Positions 1 through 9,289 of a stretch of DNA of 64,000 nt are shown piece after piece (position 1 is the first letter of the stretch; every line of letters begins with the position of its first letter). This DNA is from Rosistilla carotiformis (GTDB taxonomy: Bacteria > Planctomycetota > Planctomycetia > Pirellulales > Pirellulaceae). A program made the translations under genes and the position numbers. The notes below the pieces were generated by a model, which did no database searches, was not told where the DNA came from, and saw nothing but the letters and a program-made list of their open reading frames with translations. The stretch spans positions 7,231,411 to 7,295,410 of the forward strand of contig NZ_CP036348.1 in the NCBI RefSeq assembly GCF_007753095.1. The letters are read 5' to 3'.

Positions 1-660
1 AAATGGGTGCACGAGCAGATACTTAAGCTGGGCGTGAAGCCGACGATCATCTCCGGCAGCGATTCGATCGCTTACGGTTGCGTGAAGACGGCGGAGCTTA
101 AGAAACAGAAGAATTACGGCTGTGAGTTTGCGATCCGCGATCGCGGTCGGCTGTTGAAGGTCTACTCGCGTCCCAGCGTCTTTTCGCATCGACGGATCGA
201 TCCGGGAGCGCGGCATCTGATCGACGCGATGCCGATCGAAGCGGGAATGCGTGTCTTGGACCTTGGCTGTGGTGCCGGAACCGTTTCGCTGGCCGCCGCC
301 ACGGCGGCCGATCAGGTGACGGTCCATTGCATCGATAGCAATTCCCGCGCGGTGCAGTGCGTACTGGCCGGAGCCGAATTGAACCAGTTGACCAACGTAA
401 CGGCAAGCGTTTCGGACACCGGACAGATCGATGCGCCGGGGAGCTTCGATTTGGTTCTCGGCAATCCACCCTACTACGCCGATTTTCGGATCGCCGAATT
501 GTTCATGGCGACCGCGCACAAAGCGCTTCGCTCGGGCGGACGCGTCGTCTTGGTCGGCAAGGATGAAGAATGGTATACCGACCAGATGCCGGTGTTGTTT
601 CACAGCATCGAGATCCAGCCGGTCAAAGGATACCTCGTGGCCAGCGGAACCCGGTTGTAG
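1..660 (+). CDS. Class I SAM-dependent methyltransferase, RsmC-like (5' end outside window)
   Basis: Transfers a methyl group from S-adenosylmethionine, by family resemblance probably to rRNA guanine (RsmC/RlmG type). The visible 219 codons hold the SAM-binding motif I (DLGCGAG, codons near position 259) and the N6/N2-methyltransferase motif NPPYY (near position 466), in the order typical of the catalytic half of RsmC-like enzymes. The frame is open to base 1 and an in-frame GTG lies at 7, but no ribosome site can be judged there, so I treat the gene as 5'-truncated by the window. It ends with TAG at 658-660. A second, truncated copy of its C-terminal half lies at 3046-3422. The substrate is inferred and other small-molecule methyltransferases are possible. 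Confidence 0.75.
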   Translation, partial: KWVHEQILKLGVKPTIISGSDSIAYGCVKTAELKKQKNYGCEFAIRDRGRLLKVYSRPSVFSHRRIDPGARHLIDAMPIEAGMRVLDLGCGAGTVSLAAATAADQVTVHCIDSNSRAVQCVLAGAELNQLTNVTASVSDTGQIDAPGSFDLVLGNPPYYADFRIAELFMATAHKALRSGGRVVLVGKDEEWYTDQMPVLFHSIEIQPVKGYLVASGTRL

Positions 661-1248
661 AAGGTCGCCTTTCGCTCCGCGAAAACGTGTCCAACGAGCC
701 ATGGGTTGTCGAGGCAAGGCAGGCTGGGGTGCGTTGCGTGTCCGCCTTCCTTAAGCCCTGCTTGGGCAATGTCTTACGGTCACTGAGAGCGGCTGGTTCG
801 CAGGAGGCGTGGTGTCGATGGTCTGACGTGGGCCAATCCCATTTGTGAAGCTCCGCTCGTGTCGACTGCCCTGAGAGTTGCGACATGTTCGTGTGATTCA
901 AACAGGTGATTCGCCCAGTCGACTGCTGGCCTGCGTTGTTCTTCTAGCTATTTCTTGTTGCACCAAACCCCGTGACTGTCCTTATATGGGTTCGTAATCG
1001 GAATCGGACCTCGGTTCGAGGCCAACGCCCGTGCCTAGTCGTCTCTTTGCGATCTTCTTGCTCTCGATCGAACCCCATCTTTTGCCAGCATTTTTGAGCA
1101 CCTTTCCCTTATTTTGGTTGATGTCACATGTCTGACGTGTTACCATCGTTCCTGACTAGGCGGAAGTTGATGGGTTTTATAACTAGACAACACGAGTGAT
1201 TGGCTGAGGGTGTCTCATGCCAATATCACGTCCTCCTAGGGTATCTGC
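661..1248. other. Intergenic region with one half of a REP-like palindrome
   Basis: No convincing gene is seen in these 588 bases. Just after the methyltransferase stop, positions 663-684 match one arm of the 26-bp inverted repeat at 45545-45619 (core CTTTCGCTCCGCGAAA). The corresponding place after the truncated methyltransferase copy (3427-3445) carries a decayed version. The rest is lower in GC than the flanks and probably holds the promoter of the DUF1559 gene, though I cannot point to a clear -35/-10 pair. Confidence 0.5.
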
Positions 1249-2178
1249 ATGAAGTGTTTCAAGAAGGTTTCTAGCTCTTCCCGCACGGGTTTTACGCTCG
1301 TCGAACTGCTCGTCGTTATTGCAATCATTGGTATTTTGGTCGGATTGTTGCTTCCGGCGGTTCAAGCGGCACGTGAAGCGGCGCGGCGGATGCAATGCAG
1401 CAACAATTTCAAGCAGATTGGTCTGGCGCTGCACAACTATCACGATACCTATCGGTCGTTTCCGCCGGGTGAGCTCACCGTGAGCCGACTCGGCGTGCTG
1501 GCTCTCATCCTGCCACAGATCGAGCAAGGCCCACTGCACGATCAACTCTCCGCTGCAGGCGCCTACATTGGTCGAAACACCGCGACAGCACCGGCTTGGC
1601 ATAGCAACCCGGCCATTGTGTCGACCGGCACTACCCCCCTGGCAAAAACGATAATCCCCGCCTACATCTGCCCATCGGACCCCAGTTCCGATCTGAACGA
1701 GCGGATGAAGTCAAACGACAGCGGCGCATTCGCCAAGGCGAACTATGTCGGCATTTATACGGCCGTCAGCTACGACGCCGCTGGTGCAAAGACTGCTGAT
1801 CGCAAAGCGACCTTCTACGAAGACTCGAAAGTCCGGTTCCGCGACATCACCGATGGAACCAGCAACACGATTGTCATGGTCGAACGTGCCGGCCTGGCTC
1901 CTTACAACAGCTCGATGTGGATGGGCTGGCATAACCTGCCCGGGCCAATCGACAATAGCTACCAGTTTTCAATTCGAACGCGGATCAATCGATTCTCCAA
2001 CGATACAGACTACCCTATCAGCGGCGGCAGTTCTTACGCCGCCAGTAGCGCCCATCCCGGCGGTGCCCAATTCTTGCGTGGCGACGGCTCGGTCACCTTG
2101 CTTCCCGAGACCATCGACCTGCCAACGTATGCCGCGTTGGGGACGATCGACTGGGGCGAGGTTATCGGCGAATACTGA
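1249..2178 (+). CDS. DUF1559 family pseudopilin-like protein
   Basis: A 309-residue protein of the planctomycete-expanded DUF1559 family. A short basic leader is followed by a type IV prepilin cleavage motif, G14-FTLVE with the conserved Glu19, and a hydrophobic helix ending in [14 protein letters not shown] (about residues 15-48). The C-terminus carries the family signature [12 protein letters not shown] (H-x9-DG type). Such proteins are expected to be processed by prepilin peptidase and sit at the inner membrane or in an extracellular pseudopilus; their function is not established. The ATG at 1249 has an AGGG stretch about 8 bases upstream. A lipoprotein gene follows on the same strand, a common pairing in planctomycetes. 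The pair is bracketed by the two methyltransferase copies. Confidence 0.9.
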   Translation: MKCFKKVSSSSRTGFTLVELLVVIAIIGILVGLLLPAVQAAREAARRMQCSNNFKQIGLALHNYHDTYRSFPPGELTVSRLGVLALILPQIEQGPLHDQLSAAGAYIGRNTATAPAWHSNPAIVSTGTTPLAKTIIPAYICPSDPSSDLNERMKSNDSGAFAKANYVGIYTAVSYDAAGAKTADRKATFYEDSKVRFRDITDGTSNTIVMVERAGLAPYNSSMWMGWHNLPGPIDNSYQFSIRTRINRFSNDTDYPISGGSSYAASSAHPGGAQFLRGDGSVTLLPETIDLPTYAALGTIDWGEVIGEY

Positions 2179-2372
2179 TTCGTTCGATGAACCGCAAGCT
2201 TGTGGCGTTTTTGGGCTCTAGCCAAAGTCACGCTGCAGTTTCTCACCAATGCACCAGATAGCGACGATCGCTTGTGTCGCTATTTGGTGATCCAATTCAT
2301 GCAAAACAACGTCGTCTCTTTACGATGGGTCTAAATAACTTGTACACGCTAGATAAATGGAGCGGAGCTGGA

Positions 2373-2780
2373 ATGCATCGAGAGCGCATTACATTGTCGC
2401 TGATGGTTTGCTTGGTCGTCAGTTTGGTCGGGTGCGGCCAAGATAGCGGGCCAGCCTTGGGGAAGGTCAGTGGAACCGTCACACTCGGCGGGCAGCCGTT
2501 ACCCGACGCCATGGTCAGCTTCTACCCGACCTCGGGCGAGCGATCGGCCCACGGCATGACCGACGCGGCTGGCCACTACACCCTGATGTTCACCGGCCTC
2601 AAAGAAGGCGCCATCGTGGGGCCGCATTCTGTCAAAGTTGAGACCGGTGTGCAGGTCGGTGAGGAAGAGGTAACTCCTGCCGCAAAGGTCGTTCAACTGC
2701 CCGCCAAGTACAACAAAAACACGGAGCTGACCGCCGAAGTCGAAGGTGGCTCAAACACATTCGACTTTGACTTGCAATAG
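2373..2780 (+). CDS. Small lipoprotein with carboxypeptidase-regulatory-like fold
   Basis: A 135-residue predicted lipoprotein. The N-terminus (MHRERITLSLMVCLVVSLVGC) is a signal peptide ending in a lipobox (LVGC, Cys at residue 21). The remainder reads like a transthyretin/carboxypeptidase-regulatory domain: GKVSGTVTLGGQPLPDAMVSFYP, then AHGMTDAAGHYTLMF. The family is very common in planctomycetes, usually directly downstream of DUF1559 genes as here (195 bp gap). I choose the ATG at 2373 because GGAG precedes it by about 8 bases and it starts the signal peptide; the longer in-frame start at 2274 would bury the signal. Function unknown; likely periplasmic face, membrane-anchored. Confidence 0.8.
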   Translation: MHRERITLSLMVCLVVSLVGCGQDSGPALGKVSGTVTLGGQPLPDAMVSFYPTSGERSAHGMTDAAGHYTLMFTGLKEGAIVGPHSVKVETGVQVGEEEVTPAAKVVQLPAKYNKNTELTAEVEGGSNTFDFDLQ

Positions 2781-3045
2781 CTTACGCCTGGCGGCTATCG
2801 GAGAGAATGTAGCGGTACGGCGGAGCGTTTTGCTTGCCGGAGCAATTTCGAGGACGAGCTTCGCAGGTACGCCTGGGAAGCTCGCTCCTGCAGTTCAATT
2901 TTGCCTCGTGGATCGCGTTTCTTGGGTGCGCAGCTTACGTGGACCGATGCATCGCGCAAATCGAAGCGCCGTGATCCCTGCTTCGTAATCCTACGAATGC
3001 AACGTGAGTAGTCAGCACTTCGCTGGAGCTGCACTGCATGAGATC

Positions 3046-3422
3046 ACGAGATGCCGATGCGCAACGGGGCCGATGATGCGACAGTCCATTGCATCGACAG
3101 CAACTCCCGCGAGGTGCAGCGCGTGTTGGCCGGAGCCGACTTGAACCCGTTGACCATCGTGACGGCAAGCGGTTCGGGTACCAGGCAGATCGATGCGCCG
3201 GGGAGCTTCGATTTGGTCCTCGGCAATCCTCCCTTCTACGCCGATTTTCGGATCGCCGAATTGTTCGTGGCGACCGCGCACAAAGCGCTTCGCTCGGGCG
3301 GACGCGTCGTCTTGGTCGGTAAAGATGAAGAATGGTATACCGACCAGATGCCGGTGCTGTTTCACAGCATCGAGATCCAGCTGTCCCAAGGACACCTCGT
3401 GGCCAGCGGAACCCAGTTGTAG
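3046..3422 (+). pseudogene. Truncated duplicate of the RsmC-like methyltransferase
   Basis: Positions from about 3078 to 3422 align almost base for base with about 318 to 660 of the methyltransferase at the left edge of the window, including the NPPFY motif and the stop. Everything upstream of TVHCIDSNSRE, including the SAM-binding DLGCGAG motif, is missing or scrambled. The short frame starting at 3051 would therefore encode a methyltransferase half without its cofactor site and is unlikely to be active. The trailing bases after the stop (3423-3445) are also homologous to those after the first copy, so this is a segmental duplication, not convergent similarity. Confidence 0.8.
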
Positions 3423-3637
3423 GAGGGCGTTTTTCGCTCCGCGATAGAGCGTGCATGAACCATTTACCAGCACCACGCGCCAGCGAGCAATTGAGTGATT
3501 CGCGACCGATAAAGTGGTTCGTATTTACTCGCTTGCGTTTCGTGCTAGTATTGCTAGCGCTACATCCGGGGGCTGGGCGCAGAACCGCGATCAATGACCT
3601 CATCAATTTCAAGCTCAACGTCAGGTAGTTCCGCAGC

Positions 3638-4792
3638 ATGGACGCACGTTTCGACTGGATCGCTAAACAACTGAAGCAGCTCGACGGCGAAGGGGCTACG
3701 CGACAGCTGATGCCTCGGCAGTCGCAGCCCGGCCGGATGGTGATCCAATCCGACGGCATCGACCTGGTCAATTTTGGCTCCAACGATTACTTGGGGATGG
3801 CGGCGGAGCAATCGACGCAGCGGCCTGAGCATGGATCGATGGGGAGTGGTGCGAGCGCGCTGGTGACCGGGTTTTCTCCCGTTGCGTTGCAGTTGCAGCA
3901 ACGTCTCGCCGAGTGGGAAGCGACCGATAGCTGCGTTTTATTTCCGACCGGGTTTGCCGCTAATCTGGGGACGATCTCCGCTTTGGCCGAAGCGGGGGAT
4001 CTGATCCTGAGCGACGCCGCCAACCACGCCAGCATCATCGACGGATGCCGATTGTCGAAGGCGCAGCGATTCGTCTACCCGCACAACGACACGTCGGCCG
4101 TCGCCGCGCTATTGGAAACCCATCGGCGGCGATTTGCGCGGGTCTTCATCGTCACCGACAGCGTCTTCAGCATGGATGGCGACTTCGCCCCGCTGGAAAC
4201 GTTGTGCGATCTGGCCGACCGGTACGATTCAATCTTGATCGCCGACGAAGCGCATGGAACGGGAGTCTTTGGAGATTCGGGAAGCGGATTGTGCGAGCAC
4301 TTGGGAGTGAAGCATCGGGTGCCGATTCGGATCGGCACGCTCAGCAAAGCGATCGGTGCGATGGGAGGCTTTGTCGTTGGGCCACAGGTCGTCACCGATT
4401 ATCTGGTGAACCGATCCCGATCGATGATCTTCAGCACGGCCCTCCCTCCGGCGCTCGTTTCGGCGGCGCTTGCCAACGTGATCCAGATTCAAGAGGAACC
4501 GCAGCGGCGGGCGCAGCTGTTTGAACTCTCCCAGCGGCTGCGCGATCGCGTCGCCAGCAAGTGGCGGCTGCCCCCGATGTCGACGCCCGGACAGATCGTA
4601 CCGTTTGTTGTTGGCAGCAACGAGGAAGCGGTGCGGGCCTCGCAGCGGCTGGCCGATGCCGGCCTGTTTGTTCCCGCGATTCGACCCCCGACGGTTCCCA
4701 AGGGGACGGCGCGATTGAGGGTGAGTCTGTCGTCGAGCCACAGCGACGAGGAGATCGATCGCTTGGCCGAGGCGTTGTGCGGGCTGCGATGA
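3638..4792 (+). CDS. bioF: 8-amino-7-oxononanoate synthase
   Basis: PLP-dependent alpha-oxoamine synthase that condenses pimeloyl-ACP (or pimeloyl-CoA) with L-alanine in biotin synthesis; cytosolic. At 384 residues it has the normal family length. Visible signatures are NFGSNDYLG near residue 47, the glycine-rich GSGASALVTG segment, DEAHGTGVFG around residues 202-211, and the cofactor-binding lysine K237 in GTLSKAIGAMGG. KBL and serine palmitoyltransferase are related, but the short N-terminus and overall pattern fit BioF best. No other biotin gene is nearby. It is convergent with the acetyltransferase gene downstream (46 bp between stops). Confidence 0.9.
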   Translation: MDARFDWIAKQLKQLDGEGATRQLMPRQSQPGRMVIQSDGIDLVNFGSNDYLGMAAEQSTQRPEHGSMGSGASALVTGFSPVALQLQQRLAEWEATDSCVLFPTGFAANLGTISALAEAGDLILSDAANHASIIDGCRLSKAQRFVYPHNDTSAVAALLETHRRRFARVFIVTDSVFSMDGDFAPLETLCDLADRYDSILIADEAHGTGVFGDSGSGLCEHLGVKHRVPIRIGTLSKAIGAMGGFVVGPQVVTDYLVNRSRSMIFSTALPPALVSAALANVIQIQEEPQRRAQLFELSQRLRDRVASKWRLPPMSTPGQIVPFVVGSNEEAVRASQRLADAGLFVPAIRPPTVPKGTARLRVSLSSSHSDEEIDRLAEALCGLR

Positions 4793-4838
4793 TCGGCAGC
4801 GCAGCATCACATCGATCGGCGCCCTGGGCGGGCGCGAT

Positions 4839-5255
4839 TTACTCGCGCGGACGCAACTGATAAAAGAGCGCCTTCTTTTGATCGGGCAACGCGTAATCGA
4901 AGCCGCACGATTGCAGGAACCGTTCCGACGAACTGATCGCCATCACCTCCATCACCCCCAATTCCCGAGCTCGCATCGCACAGCGACCGACCAATTCGTG
5001 GCCGATCCCTTGGTTGCGAAACCTTTCGGCAACGGCCAGGCACTGAATTTCGGCCAGCTTGCGGCTGTAGATTTCGACCGCGGCAAAACCGACACAGACG
5101 TCGGCTTCGAAGGCGACGAAGCCGTGTTTGCTGAGCACTTGGACCTCTTCCTCGCTGCGCCGCAACAGCAGCCGATCGGCGAAAAAGGGCTCCAGGAATT
5201 CCCAGATCACCGCAGCATCGTCTACTGCCGCTTCACGAATGGTTACACTCATCAA
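4839..5255 (-). CDS. GNAT N-acetyltransferase, ArgA-like
   Basis: A 138-residue single-domain GNAT acetyltransferase. The acetyl-CoA binding motif A is RFRNQGIGHELV around residues 81-92, preceded by the beta strand IQCLAVAE. It resembles the C-terminal domain of N-acetylglutamate synthase and short stand-alone ArgA-like enzymes, which acetylate glutamate in arginine synthesis. It starts 13 bp after the stop of the M20 deacetylase gene, so the two are probably co-transcribed. That pairing (acetyltransferase plus acetylornithine deacetylase-like enzyme) supports an arginine-pathway role but does not prove it. Met at 5255 or 5252 could start. Confidence 0.75.
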   Translation of the reverse strand: MMSVTIREAAVDDAAVIWEFLEPFFADRLLLRRSEEEVQVLSKHGFVAFEADVCVGFAAVEIYSRKLAEIQCLAVAERFRNQGIGHELVGRCAMRARELGVMEVMAISSSERFLQSCGFDYALPDQKKALFYQLRPRE

Positions 5256-5268
5256 GATACCCCGAAGA

Positions 5269-6426
5269 TTACGCTCGACGTGGGTGCGGTTCGCAACACC
5301 AACGCTGAATCACTTGTTGATAGACTTCCACGCCACGATCAAGCTGCTGCAGATCGATCCATTCGTCCACGGTATGGGCTTGAGCAATATCGCCAGGCCC
5401 GCAGACGACCATCTGTTCGAACTCGCTGAAGATGCCCGCATCGGTTCCGTAACATACGGTTTTCGGTTTTTCCGTCCCGGTTAATTCAACCATCTCGCGA
5501 ACGAAAGGGGCATCGGCGTCGATCCACATCGGGCCGCAACCGTTGATCCGTTGGAATGTGATCCCCAGTTCCGCGGCTTTGGCCTGCACTTGTTCGATCA
5601 ATTCGCTGCCGTCGATCCCGGGCATGGTTCGCATGCTGCCCCAAGCCTGGCACTTCGCCGGAGTCACGTTGATCGCGGTCCCACCGCCGGTGATGCCGAT
5701 GTTCCAGGAGAGGTCGGGCGGATCGAAGCGGGCGTCTTGCAGAGTGGGATCGCTTTGAGTGCGTTCGTGGATCGACTTCAACAGTTGCAGCATCGAGATC
5801 ATCGGCAGCGTGGCGTTGACGCCATCGCGCGAACTGCTGTGCCCCGCCTTGCCACGGCTGGTCAGTCGAAAGCCGTCGATCCCTTTGTGGGCGTGGACGA
5901 TGTCCAGCGAAGTCGGTTCGCCGATCACGGCGACCGGTTGTTGTTCGACCATTTCGCGATACAGCTGCGACTGGTCAACGACGTTCCGCGCGCCGCCAAA
6001 ACCCGTCTCCTCGTCGGCGGTGACGACGATCCACAGCGGCGCTTGCTGTTGTGTTGCCGTGACGCTTTCGGCGGCGATCAACATCGCGGCCAGCGAGCCT
6101 TTCATGTCGCAACTGCCGCGGCCGTACAGCCGCCCGCCCTCGATGATTGGATCAAAGGGATCGTTGCTGCCGGGGCCCTGCCAGTCGTCGGCCGGGACGA
6201 CGTCGTTGTGCGCGAAGTAGGCCATTCCGCCGACTCCCTCGCCGCGGCGCGCGACCAGACTGACCTTCGTGACACCCGCGGGGTCGACGTACGAGACGCG
6301 TTCGGTGGTGAATTGCAACCGATCCAATTGCTGCTGAACAAACGCAGCGACATCTTCGTTGCAGCGGTGGCTGACCGATGGAAAGCGAATCAGATCGGAC
6401 GTTAGGTCGACGACGGGCGACATCAA
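5269..6426 (-). CDS. M20 family deacetylase, acetylornithine deacetylase (ArgE)-like
   Basis: A 385-residue zinc-dependent hydrolase of the M20 family (ArgE/DapE/CPG2). Metal-site motifs are visible in order: AHNDVVPAD, GRGSCDMKG, ADEETGFGG (with the catalytic and bridging acidic residues), IGEPTSLD, and a C-terminal AHTVDEWI. A dimerisation insert with GKAGHSSSRDGVNA sits in the middle. The likely reaction is removal of acetyl from N-acetylornithine; succinyl-DAP desuccinylase or a general amidohydrolase are alternatives. It heads a two-gene operon with the GNAT gene and lies 114 bp downstream of the J-domain-like gene, same strand. Confidence 0.8.
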   Translation of the reverse strand: MMSPVVDLTSDLIRFPSVSHRCNEDVAAFVQQQLDRLQFTTERVSYVDPAGVTKVSLVARRGEGVGGMAYFAHNDVVPADDWQGPGSNDPFDPIIEGGRLYGRGSCDMKGSLAAMLIAAESVTATQQQAPLWIVVTADEETGFGGARNVVDQSQLYREMVEQQPVAVIGEPTSLDIVHAHKGIDGFRLTSRGKAGHSSSRDGVNATLPMISMLQLLKSIHERTQSDPTLQDARFDPPDLSWNIGITGGGTAINVTPAKCQAWGSMRTMPGIDGSELIEQVQAKAAELGITFQRINGCGPMWIDADAPFVREMVELTGTEKPKTVCYGTDAGIFSEFEQMVVCGPGDIAQAHTVDEWIDLQQLDRGVEVYQQVIQRWCCEPHPRRA

Positions 6427-6540
6427 ACAAACCTTTGGAGGGGGCGACGGAATGGAACAAGAGAACCTTGGGAGGTCAAAAGGTTCGCCCGCGCGTGAGG
6501 ATATCGGTCGCCGAGGCCATTGTCGACGGGCAGGTTGTCG

Positions 6541-8133
6541 TTAAGGAAAGATCGCTTTGACTTCCGCTTCCAATCCGGAGACGTCCGCGTCGGCCGATTG
6601 TCCGGCAACACGTTGCCAATCCTTGAATGCCAGCTCGCGATCGGCGGGTGTCGCTTCCTTTTGAAGACACTGCCAAGCGGATCGAAACGTGGTCACCAAG
6701 GCGTCGTCTTTAGGCAGCGACAGCGGAGCCAAGGCGTTGGCAACCACGGCGGGAAGCGTCGCTCGCGGGTAGGTCTTATTGCGTCCGGGAAGCCGCAGCG
6801 TCAGTTCTGTCGGAGTGACTTCGACAACCGCGACGGTCAAACCTTCGCGGATCTCCAACGTATCGAGCGGTTGGTCCAAGCTGCGGTCGATCGCAGCCTG
6901 ATACTCCCCAGCGTAGTGAACCAACCGGCGGCGAGCCGATGCCGATTGTTGTTGCTCCGGTGTCTGAGCTAGATCGTTTGCTTTTTCAGCCAGCGGTATC
7001 ATTTGATCCCAGTCGCCGGCGGCGATCGCGTCGCGGGCCTGCTTCGCTGCCGCCGTCGCGGCTTGAATCATCGCCGGTGAAGGGGCTTCCGGCTTGGGAG
7101 GTTTGGTTGGCTTGGGAGCCTCCGCCATCGGGATCTCTTCGACGGTCGTCATCTCCATCGAGGGCGACATGCCCATCGGCTGATTCATCTCCATCGAGGG
7201 CGACATATCGTTTGGGCTGAAGCCTCGGTCTCCCAATCCGTCCTGGTCCAAAGCGGCTCCGTCGTCGGTCAGCAGCACGCCCATTCGGATGCCCGAATCC
7301 TCTTCGGTCGATTGCGTCGGTGATCCTGCGGGCAAAAGATCGCCCATCACGTTGTCGCGTGGTCGCTGGGGAGCCGCAACGGGAGGAGCTGTCGCTGCGG
7401 GGCGTGCCTGAGCAATCTGCGCTGCATGGTCCTGTTCACGGTCCATCAGCAGCTTGACACAGTAGCCCATCGCGCCAAACAACCCCAAAACAAACAGCGT
7501 CATCAGGACGCCCGCAACGGGGAACCCGCGTTTGCGACGAACGCGTGACTTGGGCGTGTTGACGATCGGTTCCGCAACGACCGCAGCCACCGGTGCAGCG
7601 GCGTTGCCGAACGGATTTTCGGGGTTCGGAGCGATTGCGGCGGTCGCCAAATTTTCATCGGCCGCCGCCAAAGAGTCTTCGATTTCTTGATCGATCCGCT
7701 CGGGATCCGACGACAGCGCCTCAAACGCGGCGGCCATGTCAAACACGGCAAAAGGGTCGGCGTCGGGCAGCCAAGCGGCCAACGGATCGATCGGTCCCGC
7801 CGGCGGCGCGGCGGCGGTAGCGGCGGTAGCGAGTTCGCGTTGTGGTGCGCCGACCGCAACCGATTCGAACGTGCTCCGCAAACGGTTGTCGTAATTGGTC
7901 TTCTGCGCCGGATCGCCAAGGATCTGCTGGGCCTTGTTGACGCTCTTGGCGGCCTGGGCCCAGGCGGCAGGATCGGCGTCGGCTTTGGAGGCCTTCAAAC
8001 GGGCGATCAGCGATCGAACGGCCGCGCGGATCTTCGCGTCATCCGACTCCAGGACCTCCAGACCAAAAATCTGGTAAGCATTGGGACGCTCGATTCGCGG
8101 GTCCAGTCCCAACAATTGGTGCATTTCCGACAT
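6541..8133 (-). CDS. J-domain-like membrane protein, planctomycete-specific
   Basis: A 530-residue protein of unknown function. The first ~75 residues (NAYQIFGLEVLESDDAKIRA... QILGDPAQKTNYDNRLR) have the helix layout of a DnaJ/J-domain but no HPD tripeptide, so Hsp70 stimulation is doubtful. A basic stretch (RVRRKRG) and one transmembrane helix follow at about residues 203-230. The next ~150 residues are low-complexity, rich in Met, Pro and Glu, with a short repeat SMEMNQPMGMSPSMEM. The C-terminal ~180 residues form an alpha-rich domain of unknown type. It is probably anchored in the inner membrane with the J-like part in the cytoplasm. Divergent from the M48 gene. Confidence 0.7.
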   Translation of the reverse strand: MSEMHQLLGLDPRIERPNAYQIFGLEVLESDDAKIRAAVRSLIARLKASKADADPAAWAQAAKSVNKAQQILGDPAQKTNYDNRLRSTFESVAVGAPQRELATAATAAAPPAGPIDPLAAWLPDADPFAVFDMAAAFEALSSDPERIDQEIEDSLAAADENLATAAIAPNPENPFGNAAAPVAAVVAEPIVNTPKSRVRRKRGFPVAGVLMTLFVLGLFGAMGYCVKLLMDREQDHAAQIAQARPAATAPPVAAPQRPRDNVMGDLLPAGSPTQSTEEDSGIRMGVLLTDDGAALDQDGLGDRGFSPNDMSPSMEMNQPMGMSPSMEMTTVEEIPMAEAPKPTKPPKPEAPSPAMIQAATAAAKQARDAIAAGDWDQMIPLAEKANDLAQTPEQQQSASARRRLVHYAGEYQAAIDRSLDQPLDTLEIREGLTVAVVEVTPTELTLRLPGRNKTYPRATLPAVVANALAPLSLPKDDALVTTFRSAWQCLQKEATPADRELAFKDWQRVAGQSADADVSGLEAEVKAIFP

Positions 8134-8461
8134 GGGAGGCCTTTTCTTCAGTTTCGATTTCGAAGTCTCACGGCCCGATGCACGCTTACTTCGAAAGGGG
8201 TTCCGGCGAGTCGACGATCAAGCAGTGGCTGAACCCAACATCATAACCTGCCAAGGTGAATTTCGCGAAGAGTCGTTCGGAAAAGCTAACCATTGGGGGG
8301 ATCATCCAGCCTTTGAGGCCCTTGGCAATTCGATTTCCGGGTTGACATCGCGTCGCGGTTTCGGCGAATAGATTCCCTGGGTATGCCCTGCTGCCGATCG
8401 CTCGTGCAATTCAGCGATCGCGAGGGCCAACGGTTCCATGAATTTTCGCCGGACGTCAGTT

Positions 8462-9289
8462 ATGAAAGAAATCAATCGCCGCCAGTGCATCCATAAGCTG
8501 CTGATGACAGGCACGGTGGCCGGAGTCGCTGCGTGCGGCTGTCGCACCGCGCCGATCACCGGTCGCAAACAATTGCTGATCTATCCCGAAGGGAAAGAAA
8601 TGTCGTTGGGCTCCGAGGCGTATGGCGAAGTCACCAAAGAAACGCCACTGAGCGAAAACCCGCAATACACCGCGTTGGTCCAACGCGTCGGCCAGCGGAT
8701 CGCGGCGGTCGCTGGCCGCAGCGATTTCGAGTGGGAATTCAAGACGCTGCAGAGCGAAGAGCAGAACGCGTTCTGTCTGCCCGGTGGCAAAGTCGCCGTT
8801 TACGAAGGGATTCTGCCGATCTGCCAGAATGAAGCGGGCTTGGCTGTGGTGATGGGGCACGAGATCGCCCACGCGTTGGCACGGCACGGCGGCGAACGGA
8901 TGAGCCAAAATGCCGCGGTACAGGGCGTTCAGACAGCGGCCAGCTACATCCTTCAGAATCAGGAAGAGACGAAAAAGGAGATGATCTTCAAAGCCTACGG
9001 GATGGCGACCGAATATGGCGTGCTGCTTCCTTTCAGCCGCAAACACGAATCCGAAGCCGACGAGATCGGGATCACTCTGATGGCCAATGCCGGTTACGAT
9101 CCTGCGGAGGCTCCCAAATTCTGGACCCGCTTTGGCGCCGCCGGTACGGGGGAGAAGCAACCCGAGTTCCTATCGACCCACCCATCGGATGAACGCCGGT
9201 CCCAAGATCTCGAAGCCCTACTGCCCGCTGCGCGGACTTTATATGAACAAGCGGCAGAGCGTATCGGTCTGGGCGAAGCGATCTCCTGA
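8462..9289 (+). CDS. M48 family metallopeptidase lipoprotein
   Basis: A 275-residue zinc metalloprotease of the M48 (Ste24/LoiP/BepA-like) family. The zinc motif HEIAH is at residues 133-137 and the third ligand region is HESEADEIG further on. The N-terminus NRRQCIHKLLMTGTVAGVAAC contains a hydrophobic signal and a lipobox VAAC with Cys25, so the protein is probably a lipid-anchored periplasmic protease like LoiP. I prefer the ATG at 8462, which starts the signal peptide, over 8438. Typical substrates of relatives are misfolded outer-membrane proteins. Confidence 0.88.
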   Translation: MKEINRRQCIHKLLMTGTVAGVAACGCRTAPITGRKQLLIYPEGKEMSLGSEAYGEVTKETPLSENPQYTALVQRVGQRIAAVAGRSDFEWEFKTLQSEEQNAFCLPGGKVAVYEGILPICQNEAGLAVVMGHEIAHALARHGGERMSQNAAVQGVQTAASYILQNQEETKKEMIFKAYGMATEYGVLLPFSRKHESEADEIGITLMANAGYDPAEAPKFWTRFGAAGTGEKQPEFLSTHPSDERRSQDLEALLPAARTLYEQAAERIGLGEAIS

